Below are positions 27,110 to 35,444 of a DNA stretch of 50,174 bases, one piece after another. The position numbers and the translations under genes were made by a program. The stretch comes from an uncultured Erythrobacter sp. Its GTDB lineage: Bacteria; Pseudomonadota; Alphaproteobacteria; Sphingomonadales; Sphingomonadaceae. The notes under the pieces were generated by a model. That model saw only the letters and a list, made by a program, of their open reading frames with translations. It did no database searches and had not been told where the DNA came from. The DNA is taken from assembly GCA_937899785.1 (NCBI GenBank), contig CALCCG010000189.1:1-50174 (forward strand), read 5' to 3'. Numbering within the stretch: the first letter of the stretch is position 1; the number at the start of each line of letters is the position of its first letter.

Positions 27110-27322
27110 TCAGGCGAGCGACAGGAGGAACTTGACGAGCGCGTTGAACACGCTGTCCACGCCAAGGAAGAACAGCGAAAGCACCACCATCATGATGAAG
27201 ACAAAGATCGACGTGCGGATCGTCTCTTCGCGGGTCGGCCACACGACCTTCTTGGTCTCTGACTGGACCTGATTGACGAACTCAGGAATGCTCGTCTTTT
27301 TCTTCTTTTGCTCTTCGGCCAT
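27110..27322 (-). CDS. secE: Preprotein translocase subunit SecE
   Basis: The short single-helix form of SecE, 70 aa, stabilising SecY in the inner-membrane translocon. It starts MAEEQKKKKTSIPEFVNQV and has VVWPTREETIRTS, the cytoplasmic amphipathic motif of the family, followed by one transmembrane helix (VFIMMVVLSLFFLGVDSVF). The start at 27322 is chosen on family length. It is transcribed with nusG from a strong candidate promoter at 27441-27469. Confidence 0.96.
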   Translation of the reverse strand: MAEEQKKKKTSIPEFVNQVQSETKKVVWPTREETIRTSIFVFIMMVVLSLFFLGVDSVFNALVKFLLSLA

Positions 27323-27440
27323 GATCGAACGCGCGCTTTCGCAGTTTGAATTTTCGTATCGCTGACAGGTAGGTCTCATAGCTCTGCGGGACAAGGTCGC
27401 CAGCGGAGCTCAAATATCTGCGATGTCAGGAGACGTGTTG

Positions 27441-27469
27441 CTATTATGCCCCCCCGAGCCGAATTGCAA
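27441..27469 (-). promoter_or_regulatory. Candidate sigma-70 promoter for secE-nusG
   Basis: On the minus strand, TTGCAA (27464-27469), a 17-bp spacer containing seven Gs in a row, and TAATAG (27441-27446). The leader to secE would be about 110 nt. The position, the spacing and the -35 shared with the rplKA candidate make this the best promoter in the window. Confidence 0.6.
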
Positions 27470-27612
27470 GGGTGTGCGTGCGCGTGCAAGCCTTGGGGGC
27501 TTTCGTTTTGCACCGCAGCGCATTAGCCTGCCAACCTTTACCAAAGCGACACAATCGCGAAAGGGCCACGTCAAGGCCCGCTCAGGGAAGCAATCAGGGG
27601 ACACACGCACAT

Positions 27613-29145
27613 ATGGCAGCCAGCGAAACCGGTGGCATGAGTCTGATCGACCATGTCACGAACATCTCGGATCTTATTTGGGTCGGCACGTGGATGGGAG
27701 AGCCCTTGCTCACGATCGCGGGCGAACCCTTCCCGCCGATGGTCATCATTCTGTTTGGCATTGGCCTTTACATCATGGTGGGGTTGCGTTTCTATCCGCT
27801 GGTTAAGCTCGGCAGCGCGTTTGCCGGGCTGTTTAAGAGCCGCAAGAGCGAAGGCGATGGCGAAATCAGCCCGTTTGCCGCGCTCTCAACCGCGCTGTCT
27901 GGACAGGTCGGCACCGGCAACCTTGCTGGCGTGGCCACCGCTATCGCAATGGGCGGGCCGGGCGCGGTCTTCTGGATGTGGATCACCGCCATCTTTGGCA
28001 TGGCCCTGGCCTTTGGCGAAGGCTCGCTGGCGATCCGCTATCGCGAACGCACCGAAGACGGTGCCTACCGCGGCGGCCCGATGACCTACATCATGCTGGG
28101 CCTTGGCCCCAAATACACCTGGTTGGCGATCGTCTTCTGCATTGGAGCGCTGTTCTCTGCGATGGTGACCGGCAACTCAATCCAGGCGAACGCCGTAGCC
28201 GACGGGCTCAACGAGCTGTTCGGCATCGCGGAATGGATGGGCGGCGCGATTGTTGCGGTGCTGGTCTTCGTCGTCATTATCGGCGGGATCAAATCGATCG
28301 GCAGCGTGGCCGAAAAGGTCATCCCATTCATGGCCGCAGCCTATATCGTGATGGCGATCATCGTTCTGGCGCTCAACGCCAGCGATCTGCCAGCGACCTT
28401 TGGTCTTATCTTCCATGGCGCGTTCAATCCGCAGGCGGCGACCGGAGGCTTTGCCGGAGCCGCGCTTATCATCGCAATCCGCTTTGGCGCGGCGCGTGGG
28501 CTGTTCTCAAACGAGGCGGGCCAAGGGTCCACCCCGATCGCGCACGCGGTCGCGCAGACCAACGATCCCGAACAGCAGGGCCGCATGGCGATGCTCGGCA
28601 CGTTTATCGACACCGTGGTGATCTGCACGATGACCGCGCTGGTGATCTTGACGGTTCAAGGCGACTTCACCGGCGGCGGCGAAGCGGTCGAACACGCGTG
28701 GAACAGCGATCTGCGCGGTTTCGCGATGACCAGCGGCGCTTTCGCTGCGGCGCTTCCGTTCGAGATCGCGACAATCCCGCTCGGCACGCTGATCGCCAGC
28801 ATCGCGCTGATCCTGTTCGTGTTCACAACGCTGCTGACCTGGAGCTATTACGGGGAGCGCGCGATCACCTTCATTTACGACCGTATCCCGGGTGCGACCG
28901 CAGGCGGTGAGAAGGTGTTGCACATGATTTGGCGCGTCTTGTGGTGCGTCATCATCTATATCGGCGCGAGCCAGGATCTTACGCTGGTCTGGCGTCTGGG
29001 CGACATCTCCAACGCGGCCATGGCGATCCCCAACCTATTGGCGCTGGTGCTGTTGTCCGGCGTGATCTTCAAGCTGGCACGCGGTCAGCGTGACGCAGGC
29101 GAGGATCACATCGCCGACACGCCGGAGCCGCCCCAGGAATATTGA
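27613..29145 (+). CDS. Alanine/glycine:cation symporter (AGCS) family protein, 510 aa
   Basis: A sodium- or proton-coupled amino acid importer of the inner membrane. Family motifs include LSTALSGQVGTGNLAGVATA with the following GGPGAVFWMW, AYRGGPMTYI, and ARGLFSNEAGQGSTPIAHA, and there are about eleven hydrophobic helices. The ATG at 27613 is taken, with AGGGGA somewhat far upstream; the in-frame ATG at 27637 is an alternative. It diverges from secE. The next gene on the other strand (TPMT-like) converges after 46 bp. Confidence 0.93.
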   Translation: MAASETGGMSLIDHVTNISDLIWVGTWMGEPLLTIAGEPFPPMVIILFGIGLYIMVGLRFYPLVKLGSAFAGLFKSRKSEGDGEISPFAALSTALSGQVGTGNLAGVATAIAMGGPGAVFWMWITAIFGMALAFGEGSLAIRYRERTEDGAYRGGPMTYIMLGLGPKYTWLAIVFCIGALFSAMVTGNSIQANAVADGLNELFGIAEWMGGAIVAVLVFVVIIGGIKSIGSVAEKVIPFMAAAYIVMAIIVLALNASDLPATFGLIFHGAFNPQAATGGFAGAALIIAIRFGAARGLFSNEAGQGSTPIAHAVAQTNDPEQQGRMAMLGTFIDTVVICTMTALVILTVQGDFTGGGEAVEHAWNSDLRGFAMTSGAFAAALPFEIATIPLGTLIASIALILFVFTTLLTWSYYGERAITFIYDRIPGATAGGEKVLHMIWRVLWCVIIYIGASQDLTLVWRLGDISNAAMAIPNLLALVLLSGVIFKLARGQRDAGEDHIADTPEPPQEY

Positions 29146-29191
29146 GGAGGAACAACCAAGTTTGGTGGCCCAAATGCGAACGCCGCGTGGC

Positions 29192-29830
29192 TTAGCGCGG
29201 CGCTAGCAAGAGGGCGATTTCGTCGCCCTCACAGCGCTGCGCCAGCGGTCCTGTGATCGCGCGGATTTCGAGCCGCTCGGCAATGTGCGTGTCGGCGTAG
29301 AGAGCGGCCACCTGGTCGAACGGAATGGCGAAGGGCGGACCCGGCGTCTGCTCTTGCGGATAATCGTATGTCATCGTGAGCATGGGAGCCTTCACCGCAA
29401 GGCTTACCAGATGCGGCGCGTATCGACGGCGTAACTCGTCCGGCAGCGCAACCAGCGATGCCCGATCAAACACGCCTTGTACGGCGCCCAGTTCCTCAGC
29501 CGTTAGCGCAAAGAAATCGCCGATATAGAGCGTGAGCGAACCCGCCTGAAGCCGCTGTAGACCGCCGAAGGCCTGCCGCTCAGGCGCAAGGCGCAGACGA
29601 TCAAAGACCTCTTCGACCGCGCCCTGGTTCAGCTCAATCCCCACAACGCGAAGGCCTTCGCCAATCAGCCAATCCATATCCAGGCTCTTGCCGCACAGAG
29701 GCAGGAACACGGTGTCTCCCGGGGTTAAGCCAAGCCTTGCGATATGCGCGCGCAAAAAGGGGTGCGGCTCGGGCTCATGAAAGGCAATCTGATTGGTGGC
29801 CCAGCGTTCCTGCCAGAAATCGTGTTCCAT
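29192..29830 (-). CDS. tpm: Thiopurine S-methyltransferase (TPMT) family protein, 212 aa
   Basis: A SAM-dependent methyltransferase. MEHDFWQERWATNQIAFHEP at the N terminus, VFLPLCGKSLDMDWL (the SAM-binding glycine-rich segment) and VVGIELNQGAVEEVF are diagnostic of bacterial Tpm proteins. In bacteria these methylate selenium and tellurium oxyanions or thiols. It follows a tiny gene on the same strand after 60 bp and may share its transcript. A 7-bp GC stem (29181-29202) spans its stop codon, without a T-run. Confidence 0.92.
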   Translation of the reverse strand: MEHDFWQERWATNQIAFHEPEPHPFLRAHIARLGLTPGDTVFLPLCGKSLDMDWLIGEGLRVVGIELNQGAVEEVFDRLRLAPERQAFGGLQRLQAGSLTLYIGDFFALTAEELGAVQGVFDRASLVALPDELRRRYAPHLVSLAVKAPMLTMTYDYPQEQTPGPPFAIPFDQVAALYADTHIAERLEIRAITGPLAQRCEGDEIALLLAPR

Positions 29831-29890
29831 CGCGGCAAACCCCTTTTGCGAACGACTCGCAAGTAAGGCTTGCTGCGCCGGATGGCAAGT

Positions 29891-30040
29891 TCAGTCGCGA
29901 CCGAGCAGTCTTTCCCACCAGCTTGGCTCGTGCATCGGACGGATCGGACCATAAGCGAGCGCGCGCAAAGACGGATCGCTGTAGGGGCGTGGGCTCGTCC
30001 ACTGGTCCGGGCGCGAGCTGCGAATGGAGTAATGGGTCAT
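29891..30040 (-). CDS. Small protein, 49 aa, related to the one at 30224-30388
   Basis: A 50-codon frame starting at the ATG at 30040, with a very good GGGAGGAA ribosome-binding site 5-6 bp upstream. The protein opens MTHYSIRSSRPDQWTSPRP and ends YGPIRPMHEPSWWERLLGRD. The C-terminal pattern G-x-(I/V)-R-P-M-x-E-P-x3-E-R-L is shared with the next small frame upstream on the same strand. It has no signal peptide or membrane helix. I do not recognise it. The strong start signal and the paired motif argue that it is translated. Confidence 0.68.
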   Translation of the reverse strand: MTHYSIRSSRPDQWTSPRPYSDPSLRALAYGPIRPMHEPSWWERLLGRD

Positions 30041-30223
30041 AGCGTTCCTCCCTAGTTAGGCCGCACCCCGCATCGGGGCAGCGGCGCGGCGTGGCAATCT
30101 GGAACTCTGTCTGCCAGCACGCCTCTGGTGCAAAGCTGAGCAAGCCGGCTAGGCTAGGTTCACGATCGCCATAAGAGAAAACGGAGCCTGCGGTTCAAAG
30201 CCGCACAGGGCGCGGTCGAAACC

Positions 30224-30388
30224 TTAACGCCTAAAAAGCCGCTCTATCAGCGTGGGCTCTTGCATGGGTCGCACCCGGCCGTGCTTCAAGCGCCGGCGCG
30301 ATTCGTTTGCAGCGACCGCGGCGTGCGAGCTTTGCGCCCCGGGATATTGGGAGTGGACTGGCGGCTGACGGGAATCGGTAACAGGCAT
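30224..30388 (-). CDS. Small protein, 54 aa, related to the one at 29891-30040
   Basis: Starts at the ATG at 30388 with GAGG four bases upstream; a longer frame to 30508 is possible but adds no recognisable sequence. It opens MPVTDSRQPPVHSQYPGAQ and ends LKHGRVRPMQEPTLIERLFRR. The last 17 residues match the end of the neighbouring 49-aa protein (GRVRPMQEP...ERL against GPIRPMHEP...ERL) while the N-terminal parts differ. The middle is basic. Function unknown. Confidence 0.58.
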   Translation of the reverse strand: MPVTDSRQPPVHSQYPGAQSSHAAVAANESRRRLKHGRVRPMQEPTLIERLFRR

Positions 30389-30584
30389 AGGACCTCGACA
30401 CGCTTCAGGAACAACAGCCGCGCTCACGCCCGGCCACTGCGGACCGGGCGCTCGCCAGGGCACGGGGGGACGCGAAACCAAGAGCCTCGCGCTGAGGCGG
30501 TTCTGCACGGTTTGGGTCGAGGAGAGATCGACGCGCGGCTAGGGGCTTGCCCGTAGAGGCGCCCGTGCCGTTCGACCGACGGGA

Positions 30585-32126
30585 TCAGTCGGTCTTGGCG
30601 ATGAAATCGAGCGCCGCCTCCATCGCTGGATCGGTGCCCAGCAAGGTCGAAACACGCGTATCTGGGGCAAGGATATCGGGCGTGATGCCCAAGCGCGCAT
30701 TGAGCTGGTCGGCGCCGGCGATAACGGTGCGCTGCAGCGGCACGCGCACCTTCACTCCGCTGTGCGGCAAGGTAAGGTAGAACAATATGCCCGCTGTCGC
30801 CCCCGTCGCCGCGCCGCCGGTCGGCTCACCAATGAACGTGGCTTCGCGCTGGGTGCGGATTGTGGCCAGCAGATGCGTCACGCCCGAGGCGTTGTCGCCA
30901 CTGGTCAGCACGATAAGCCTGCCCCCAAAGGCGCCCTGTTTGGCGGGGATCGAATCCGCTGGTTTGCCCGCCAGCGGGTTGATGATCTCGAACATTCCAT
31001 CTTCGCGCTTCTTGAACCAGGCGGGATCGGGGTTGAGCGCGGCCTTCTCCCAGGTGTCGAGATAGGGGCGGATTTCCGGATCAATCCGGTCGCTTTTCAC
31101 AAGCAGCGCGTCCGCCTGACGAAAGGCGGTTGGCATCAGCCATTGCAAAAGGCCTGTCTGCGCGTCGTTCGACCCGCCACCATTGCGGCGCAGGTCAACA
31201 ATAAGCGTGTCACGGCCAGACGCGGCCAATTCGGCAAAGATCGGCGCGTAGAGCGAATCGGGATCAACCGGATCGCGGTAATTCACAAAGGTGTCGACGC
31301 TCAGATAGGCCGCGCGATCATCGATGAGCTTGAAGGTCACCGCGTCCTTGAAATTGCTTGAAAAGCGCCGCTCTCCGGTGATCGCCGAATAGTCGACAAA
31401 GCCGAGGCGCTCGGTCGTGATCTCGCGCGTGCCCGTCGCGCCACCGGCAAGGGTCAGCGTCACTTCGGGTCGGGTCTGGTAGAGGAAGGGGTAGAAGTGC
31501 TCAAAAGCGGGCCCCATGAACTCACCGAAGGCCACGATGCTCTCGTCCTTGATGAAGTCCGTGTCGCCATCGACGGGGAACAGCGCTTTGACCGCCGCGA
31601 TCGCTTCGCCAACCGGGCGCCCGTCGATCTTGAGCACTTCGGCGCCGCGCACGAAGCCGGTTGTGCCGGGATTGGTGACAAACATACGCCCATCAAAGAT
31701 GGCGTAGCGAAACGGGAGATAGAGCGGAGCGTCGGCCCGCGCCTTCTCAAAGTCGGCTGGCAATTCGGCCTTGGTGTGATCGCAGCGGATCGCCGCAAGC
31801 GCGCGCGAGATCTGCAGATACATCTCACCGCGCGTCGGTTTTGCAAGAAGCTTTGCCTCGATGTCGGCCCACAAAACGTCAAGCGTCGCTTGCGATGTGT
31901 AGCGCGTGTAGCCAGGGTGTATTTCCTCCAGAGCCTTTCGCGCGATCGCCAGCTCCTCCGCGATATGCGCCGGTGACATCGCCTCATCACGCGGCGAAGT
32001 GGGCGAGGCGGTCGGCTCGTTGCTGGCTTGGCTTTCGACCGGCGCCGCATACGCGGCGGGAGTGGCCAACGCGGTCAAAGACAGCGACACGGTGAGCGTG
32101 GTCAGAGCTGCAGTAAGGGACGGCAT
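30585..32126 (-). CDS. S41 family peptidase with signal peptide, 513 aa
   Basis: A secreted or periplasmic protease of the C-terminal-processing/tricorn type. The N-terminal signal (LTVSLSLTALATPAAYA) precedes a helical region, a PDZ-like segment (GFVRGAEVLKIDGRPVGEAI) and the S41 core: TLIVDLRRNGGGSND and LIVLTSGDNASGVTHLLATI with the presumed catalytic Ser. The ATG at 32126 has GGGGAG eight bases upstream, better placed than the GTG at 32135. It follows the 157-aa exported protein by five bases, so they form an operon, opposite the membrane-bound AraC regulator. Confidence 0.88.
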   Translation of the reverse strand: MPSLTAALTTLTVSLSLTALATPAAYAAPVESQASNEPTASPTSPRDEAMSPAHIAEELAIARKALEEIHPGYTRYTSQATLDVLWADIEAKLLAKPTRGEMYLQISRALAAIRCDHTKAELPADFEKARADAPLYLPFRYAIFDGRMFVTNPGTTGFVRGAEVLKIDGRPVGEAIAAVKALFPVDGDTDFIKDESIVAFGEFMGPAFEHFYPFLYQTRPEVTLTLAGGATGTREITTERLGFVDYSAITGERRFSSNFKDAVTFKLIDDRAAYLSVDTFVNYRDPVDPDSLYAPIFAELAASGRDTLIVDLRRNGGGSNDAQTGLLQWLMPTAFRQADALLVKSDRIDPEIRPYLDTWEKAALNPDPAWFKKREDGMFEIINPLAGKPADSIPAKQGAFGGRLIVLTSGDNASGVTHLLATIRTQREATFIGEPTGGAATGATAGILFYLTLPHSGVKVRVPLQRTVIAGADQLNARLGITPDILAPDTRVSTLLGTDPAMEAALDFIAKTD

Positions 32127-32131
32127 TGGAG

Positions 32132-32605
32132 TCACTCCCCATATGTGCGGCGCAGGGCCGACGGTTTGAATTCGCGGGCGGTGAAGGTGTAGGTTTCGGC
32201 CGCGCTGATCGTGATGGCATAGGCTTCATTCGGGCGGTAATCGTCCCAGTATTTTCCATCGCAAGCGTACACGCGCACGCCGAGAGGCAAGACGTAGGTG
32301 ATTGTGGAAAGGGGCGGCACTGTTCGCACAAATCCGTTGTTCCGGTTCGCGCGGTCGCTGGGCATCTCGAAGCGGGCATAGACCGTGCGCGGCAGGATTG
32401 ATGTGTTGCGAATCACCAGCTCGCCGGTCTCTTGCAGGCCCGCATCCTCCTCGACAAACTGTGTGTTCACATAAGGATGCGGGTGGGCGTTCAAAGGGAC
32501 CGGGGTCACGACCGCGAGCACGGCAAGCGTCCCAACAAAGGCAAGGGTCGGGATGAAAGCGGGCGCCGCTTTGCGAACGGCTGGGGGCAAACGGGACTGA
32601 GACAC
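32132..32605 (-). CDS. Exported protein of unknown function paired with S41 peptidase, 157 aa
   Basis: The GTG at 32605 with AGGAG seven bases upstream gives a basic lead and then a hydrophobic signal (FVGTLAVLAVVTPVPLNAHP). The mature part is about 120 residues, likely beta-rich: ELVIRNTSILPRTVYARFEM, TVPPLSTITYVLPLGVRVYA, and one Cys in YACDGKYWDDYRP. I do not recognise a family. Its position, five bases ahead of the S41 protease, suggests a substrate, chaperone or inhibitor of that enzyme, which is inference only. A TTG at 32653 is a poorer start. Confidence 0.68.
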   Translation of the reverse strand: MSQSRLPPAVRKAAPAFIPTLAFVGTLAVLAVVTPVPLNAHPHPYVNTQFVEEDAGLQETGELVIRNTSILPRTVYARFEMPSDRANRNNGFVRTVPPLSTITYVLPLGVRVYACDGKYWDDYRPNEAYAITISAAETYTFTAREFKPSALRRTYGE

Positions 32606-32785
32606 ACGAACACTCCTATTGACGATGCCACGAACGGCTGATGGCCATTCCAATGGTCACAGCGGGCGTCGCATTCGCCTCAAAAAACCGCGAAACGCAC
32701 AAAACGAAGAATTGAGACGAATGGTTCGCGCCCCTAGGGCAGGCGAGACGCGTCTTTGAATTGATTGAAGAAAGCACACCCGCTC

Positions 32786-34012
32786 ATGGAATTAGGCTGG
32801 CGCACAACGGTTCTGTTGGTCACTGGGGTCCCTTCCCTATTGGCCGCGATCATGATCCTCGCCAACGCGCGCGAAGTGGTCGCAGCGCGGCTCTTTCTGG
32901 CGCTGATTTTCGCCTGGGTGATGTTCACCATGCCCTATATTATCGGCTTTTCGGGCGCCTATCAGGCCTATCCCTGGCTGACCTTTTTCCCGTTCAACAC
33001 CGAGCTTTGGATCGGGCCCTTATGGCTGCTCACCGTGTGCGCCTTGACCAGCGAACGGCTGCCTGAGCGCTGTTGGCTGTGGTTTGTGCCCGGCGCAATC
33101 CAGACGCTCTACTACACGGTGCTGTTCTTAGGGGTCGGTCCCAACTGGGGTATCGGCGCCGAAGCGGCGGAGGCCAAATTCGCGTTCAGCGACGCGTTTC
33201 ACGTGCCCTATGTCGTGCCAATTGAGACGACTTTGGGTCTGGCGTTAATCGCCTGGGCTTCGTGGGAGAGTTGGCGACGGATCAGCCGCTATCGCGAATG
33301 GATCGGGCGCGAACATTCCAACGCGGAACGGGTGGACCTGGCGTGGCTGCAACACGCGGGCGCCGCGATAATCGCGCTGGCCCTGATCTGGCTGACGAGC
33401 GATGTCGCGGCGACCATTTTCGGGCGCCTGTCCTACGTCACCAATTTCTACTGGTACGCGGTGAGCGGCGTGGTGGTGCTGTGGCTGGCGCTGCAATTCC
33501 TTGCACGCAGCGACCGCCGCTTTCCCAAGCCACTTCCCGCGTCGATGGTCGGACCAATAGGCGAGGCGCAGACCGAATCGAACGCCCAGGACGCACTCAC
33601 CCACGCAACCCAATCCGAGCCTGCCCCTGAAGCGCCAGCGCCCGCGCCGCCGCGCATCGACATGAACGAACTGGCAGCCAAAGTGCGGCAAGGCCGATGG
33701 CATTTCGATCAGGATCTCACACTTGCGCAGCTGGCGCGGCGGGTCGGGACCAACGCCTCGGCGCTCTCAGCTGCCCTCAACGCGCAAGAGGATGAAAACT
33801 TCACAAGCTTTATCAACGGGTTCAGAGTCGAAGCGGTGTGCGAAAAACTGTACGAGGCCGCGCATCAAGGGGGGCCCGTGCCCAACCTGCTGGACTTGGC
33901 GCTGGATTGCGGGTTCGGCTCAAAGGCGACCTTTAACCGGGCTTTTAAGCGCCATACCGGGCAGTCACCGCGCGAGTGGATCAACCAGATTCGCGTCGCC
34001 AAAGCGGCGTGA
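32786..34012 (+). CDS. Membrane-anchored AraC family transcriptional regulator, 408 aa
   Basis: The first ~250 residues form about seven hydrophobic helices (starting WRTTVLLVTGVPSLLAAIMI), then a Pro/Ala/Glu-rich linker (SEPAPEAPAPAPPR), then an AraC-type HTH: LTLAQLARRVGTNASALSAALN and the final CGFGSKATFNRAFKRHTGQSP. It resembles known 7-TM-AraC regulators that sense a signal in the membrane and bind DNA with the cytoplasmic tail. The ATG at 32786 is chosen; a TTG at 32765 is an alternative. It diverges from the S41 peptidase operon, a likely target. Confidence 0.87.
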   Translation: MELGWRTTVLLVTGVPSLLAAIMILANAREVVAARLFLALIFAWVMFTMPYIIGFSGAYQAYPWLTFFPFNTELWIGPLWLLTVCALTSERLPERCWLWFVPGAIQTLYYTVLFLGVGPNWGIGAEAAEAKFAFSDAFHVPYVVPIETTLGLALIAWASWESWRRISRYREWIGREHSNAERVDLAWLQHAGAAIIALALIWLTSDVAATIFGRLSYVTNFYWYAVSGVVVLWLALQFLARSDRRFPKPLPASMVGPIGEAQTESNAQDALTHATQSEPAPEAPAPAPPRIDMNELAAKVRQGRWHFDQDLTLAQLARRVGTNASALSAALNAQEDENFTSFINGFRVEAVCEKLYEAAHQGGPVPNLLDLALDCGFGSKATFNRAFKRHTGQSPREWINQIRVAKAA

Positions 34013-34053
34013 CACCCGCTGGGCGCTTAAAGAAAACGTCGCTGTTGAAAAAA

Positions 34054-34129
34054 TGGCAGGGGCGACAGGATTCGAACCCGTGGCCCTCGGTTTTGGAGAC
34101 CGATGCTCTACCAACTGAGCTACGCCCCT
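34054..34129 (-). tRNA. trnW: tRNA-Trp (CCA anticodon)
   Basis: On the minus strand, a 76-nt cloverleaf including the encoded 3' CCA. The acceptor stem AGGGGCG pairs with CGCCCCT. The D arm GTAGCTCAGTTGGTAGAGC is standard, the anticodon stem TCGGT/ACCGA encloses the loop CTCCAAA with anticodon CCA, and the T arm has GGTTCGAATCC. A T-run follows the CCA end. The gene commonly sits just upstream of secE in Alphaproteobacteria; here it is 6.7 kb away. Confidence 0.97.
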
Positions 34130-34145
34130 GCACAAGAGCGCGTCC

Positions 34146-34172
34146 CTTATAGAAGGGTTTCGCGGCTGGCAA
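34146..34172 (-). promoter_or_regulatory. Candidate promoter of tRNA-Trp
   Basis: On the minus strand, TTGCCA (34167-34172), a 15-bp spacer and TATAAG (34146-34151), 17 bp before the tRNA 5' end. The -10 is good but the spacer is short. It is the only plausible pair near the tRNA. Confidence 0.4.
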
Positions 34173-34251
34173 CACCGCAAACCAACCCTTGCACCGGTCC
34201 TCGTGTCGCCTCCTTACTGGAACATAGGGCACGTGGTGCTATTCTTGCGAT

Positions 34252-34986
34252 ATGCATTCGCCCAGGCGCTCCATCATCCCAGTCGAAACGCTGTTGCTCG
34301 CTTATCGCAGCGGCATTTTTCCCATGGCCGACAAGCGCGAGGATCAAGACGTCTTCTGGGTCGAACCGCGCGATCGCGCGATCCTGCCGCTTGATCGGTT
34401 CCACTTCTCCAAATCCTTGCGCAAAGTGGTGCGCTCGGGGCGGTTTATCGTCACGCTCGACACCGCGTTTGAGGACGTTGTCGAAGCGTGCGCCGAGCCG
34501 CGCCCGGGCCACCCGGAAACCTGGATCAGCGACCGGATCGTGCGCAGCTATGTTGCCCTTCACGAAGCGGGACACGCGCACTCCATTGAATGCTGGCGCG
34601 GCTCGGAAGACGGTCACGACAGCCGAACGCTCGTTGGGGGGCTTTATGGGGTGAGCTTTGACAGGGTCTTTTGCGGGGAAAGCATGTTCAGCCGCGAGGA
34701 CAACGCCAGCAAAGTCGCGCTCAGCTGGCTTGTCGCGCTGATGCGCCGGGCGCGTTACCAATTGCTCGACTGTCAATTCATGACCGATCATCTCTCCTCG
34801 CTCGGCGCGATGGAGATGCCGCAGCGCATGTATATTGAGGCGCTTGAACACGCCCGCGGTCAGACGCGGATGACTCTGGCCGATGCGTATCAAGCGTTCC
34901 TTGAAGAGGCCGCGGCCGACAATCAGCCAGCCTCGGCGGGCTCTCCGGGAAAGCGCATCGCGCAATCCTTCACCCAGACATCGTAG
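34252..34986 (+). CDS. aat: Leucyl/phenylalanyl-tRNA-protein transferase
   Basis: Aat transfers Leu or Phe from tRNA to N-terminal Arg or Lys of proteins, marking them for ClpS/ClpAP (N-degron pathway). The 244-aa protein has LLLAYRSGIFPMAD at the start, then WISDRIVRSYVALHEAGHAHSIE, LVGGLYGVSFDRVFCGESMFS and LLDCQFMTDHLSSLGAMEM, all classic for the family. The end overlaps the convergent DUF2155 gene by 64 bp. Confidence 0.96.
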   Translation: MHSPRRSIIPVETLLLAYRSGIFPMADKREDQDVFWVEPRDRAILPLDRFHFSKSLRKVVRSGRFIVTLDTAFEDVVEACAEPRPGHPETWISDRIVRSYVALHEAGHAHSIECWRGSEDGHDSRTLVGGLYGVSFDRVFCGESMFSREDNASKVALSWLVALMRRARYQLLDCQFMTDHLSSLGAMEMPQRMYIEALEHARGQTRMTLADAYQAFLEEAAADNQPASAGSPGKRIAQSFTQTS

Positions 34987-35432
34987 ATCGGGTGCTCAAC
35001 AACATTGAGGCTGGGCGAGTCCTTGAACAGCCAACCCGAAAAAACACGCGTGTGTTGGCTTTGGCCGCGCTCAAGCACGTCCAATTGCACAAATGCGCCA
35101 GTCTCCTGTGGCATTTCCCAGGGAGCGGTGCGCTCGCATGAGGCAAGGCGCAAAATCACAGGACCGGCTTCGCGCACTTCTCCGGGGCGCATCTCGAAAT
35201 CCTGAGTTAGATTGTTGCGCTTGTTAAGCAGGCCGATGGTTGCCACGCGCTCTTCAAGCGGCGTTGCTCCCGCTTCGCCGACTTCGCCCGGCAGCTCGCC
35301 CACACGCTGCTCCCCCTCACCTTGAGCGGTCTGCTGGAGACCGGCGCTGTTCTCGGTTCCGTCGGCGCCTTGGCCGCAGGACGCCAGCGCAAGGCCCAAC
35401 GTCGCGGCCACGCTTACAAACGCAATACGCAT
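34923..35432 (-). CDS. DUF2155 domain-containing lipoprotein, 169 aa
   Basis: The N terminus ends LALASCGQG, a lipoprotein signal with Cys19. After a low-complexity Gly/Glu linker comes the DUF2155 domain: LLNKRNNLTQDFEMRPGE, LRLASCERTAPWEMPQE and FSGWLFKDSPSLNVVEHPIYDVWVKDC. The domain is alphaproteobacterial and its role is unknown. It is typically found next to aat and the NDUFA12-like gene, as here, and lies 12 bp after the latter on the same strand. Its 3' end runs 64 bp into aat. Confidence 0.92.
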   Translation of the reverse strand: MRIAFVSVAATLGLALASCGQGADGTENSAGLQQTAQGEGEQRVGELPGEVGEAGATPLEERVATIGLLNKRNNLTQDFEMRPGEVREAGPVILRLASCERTAPWEMPQETGAFVQLDVLERGQSQHTRVFSGWLFKDSPSLNVVEHPIYDVWVKDCAMRFPGEPAEAG

Positions 35433-35444
35433 AGAGAAGACCCG

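Noticed and set aside
29181-29202. 7-bp GC hairpin between the AGCS and tpm genes as a terminator
   Set aside because: It has no T-run and spans the tpm stop codon, so a rho-independent terminator is not supported.
29775-30143. 122-codon minus-strand frame covering the 49-aa gene
   Set aside because: It is in another frame, has no ribosome-binding site or motif, and overlaps the start of tpm; the 49-aa frame has a much better start signal.
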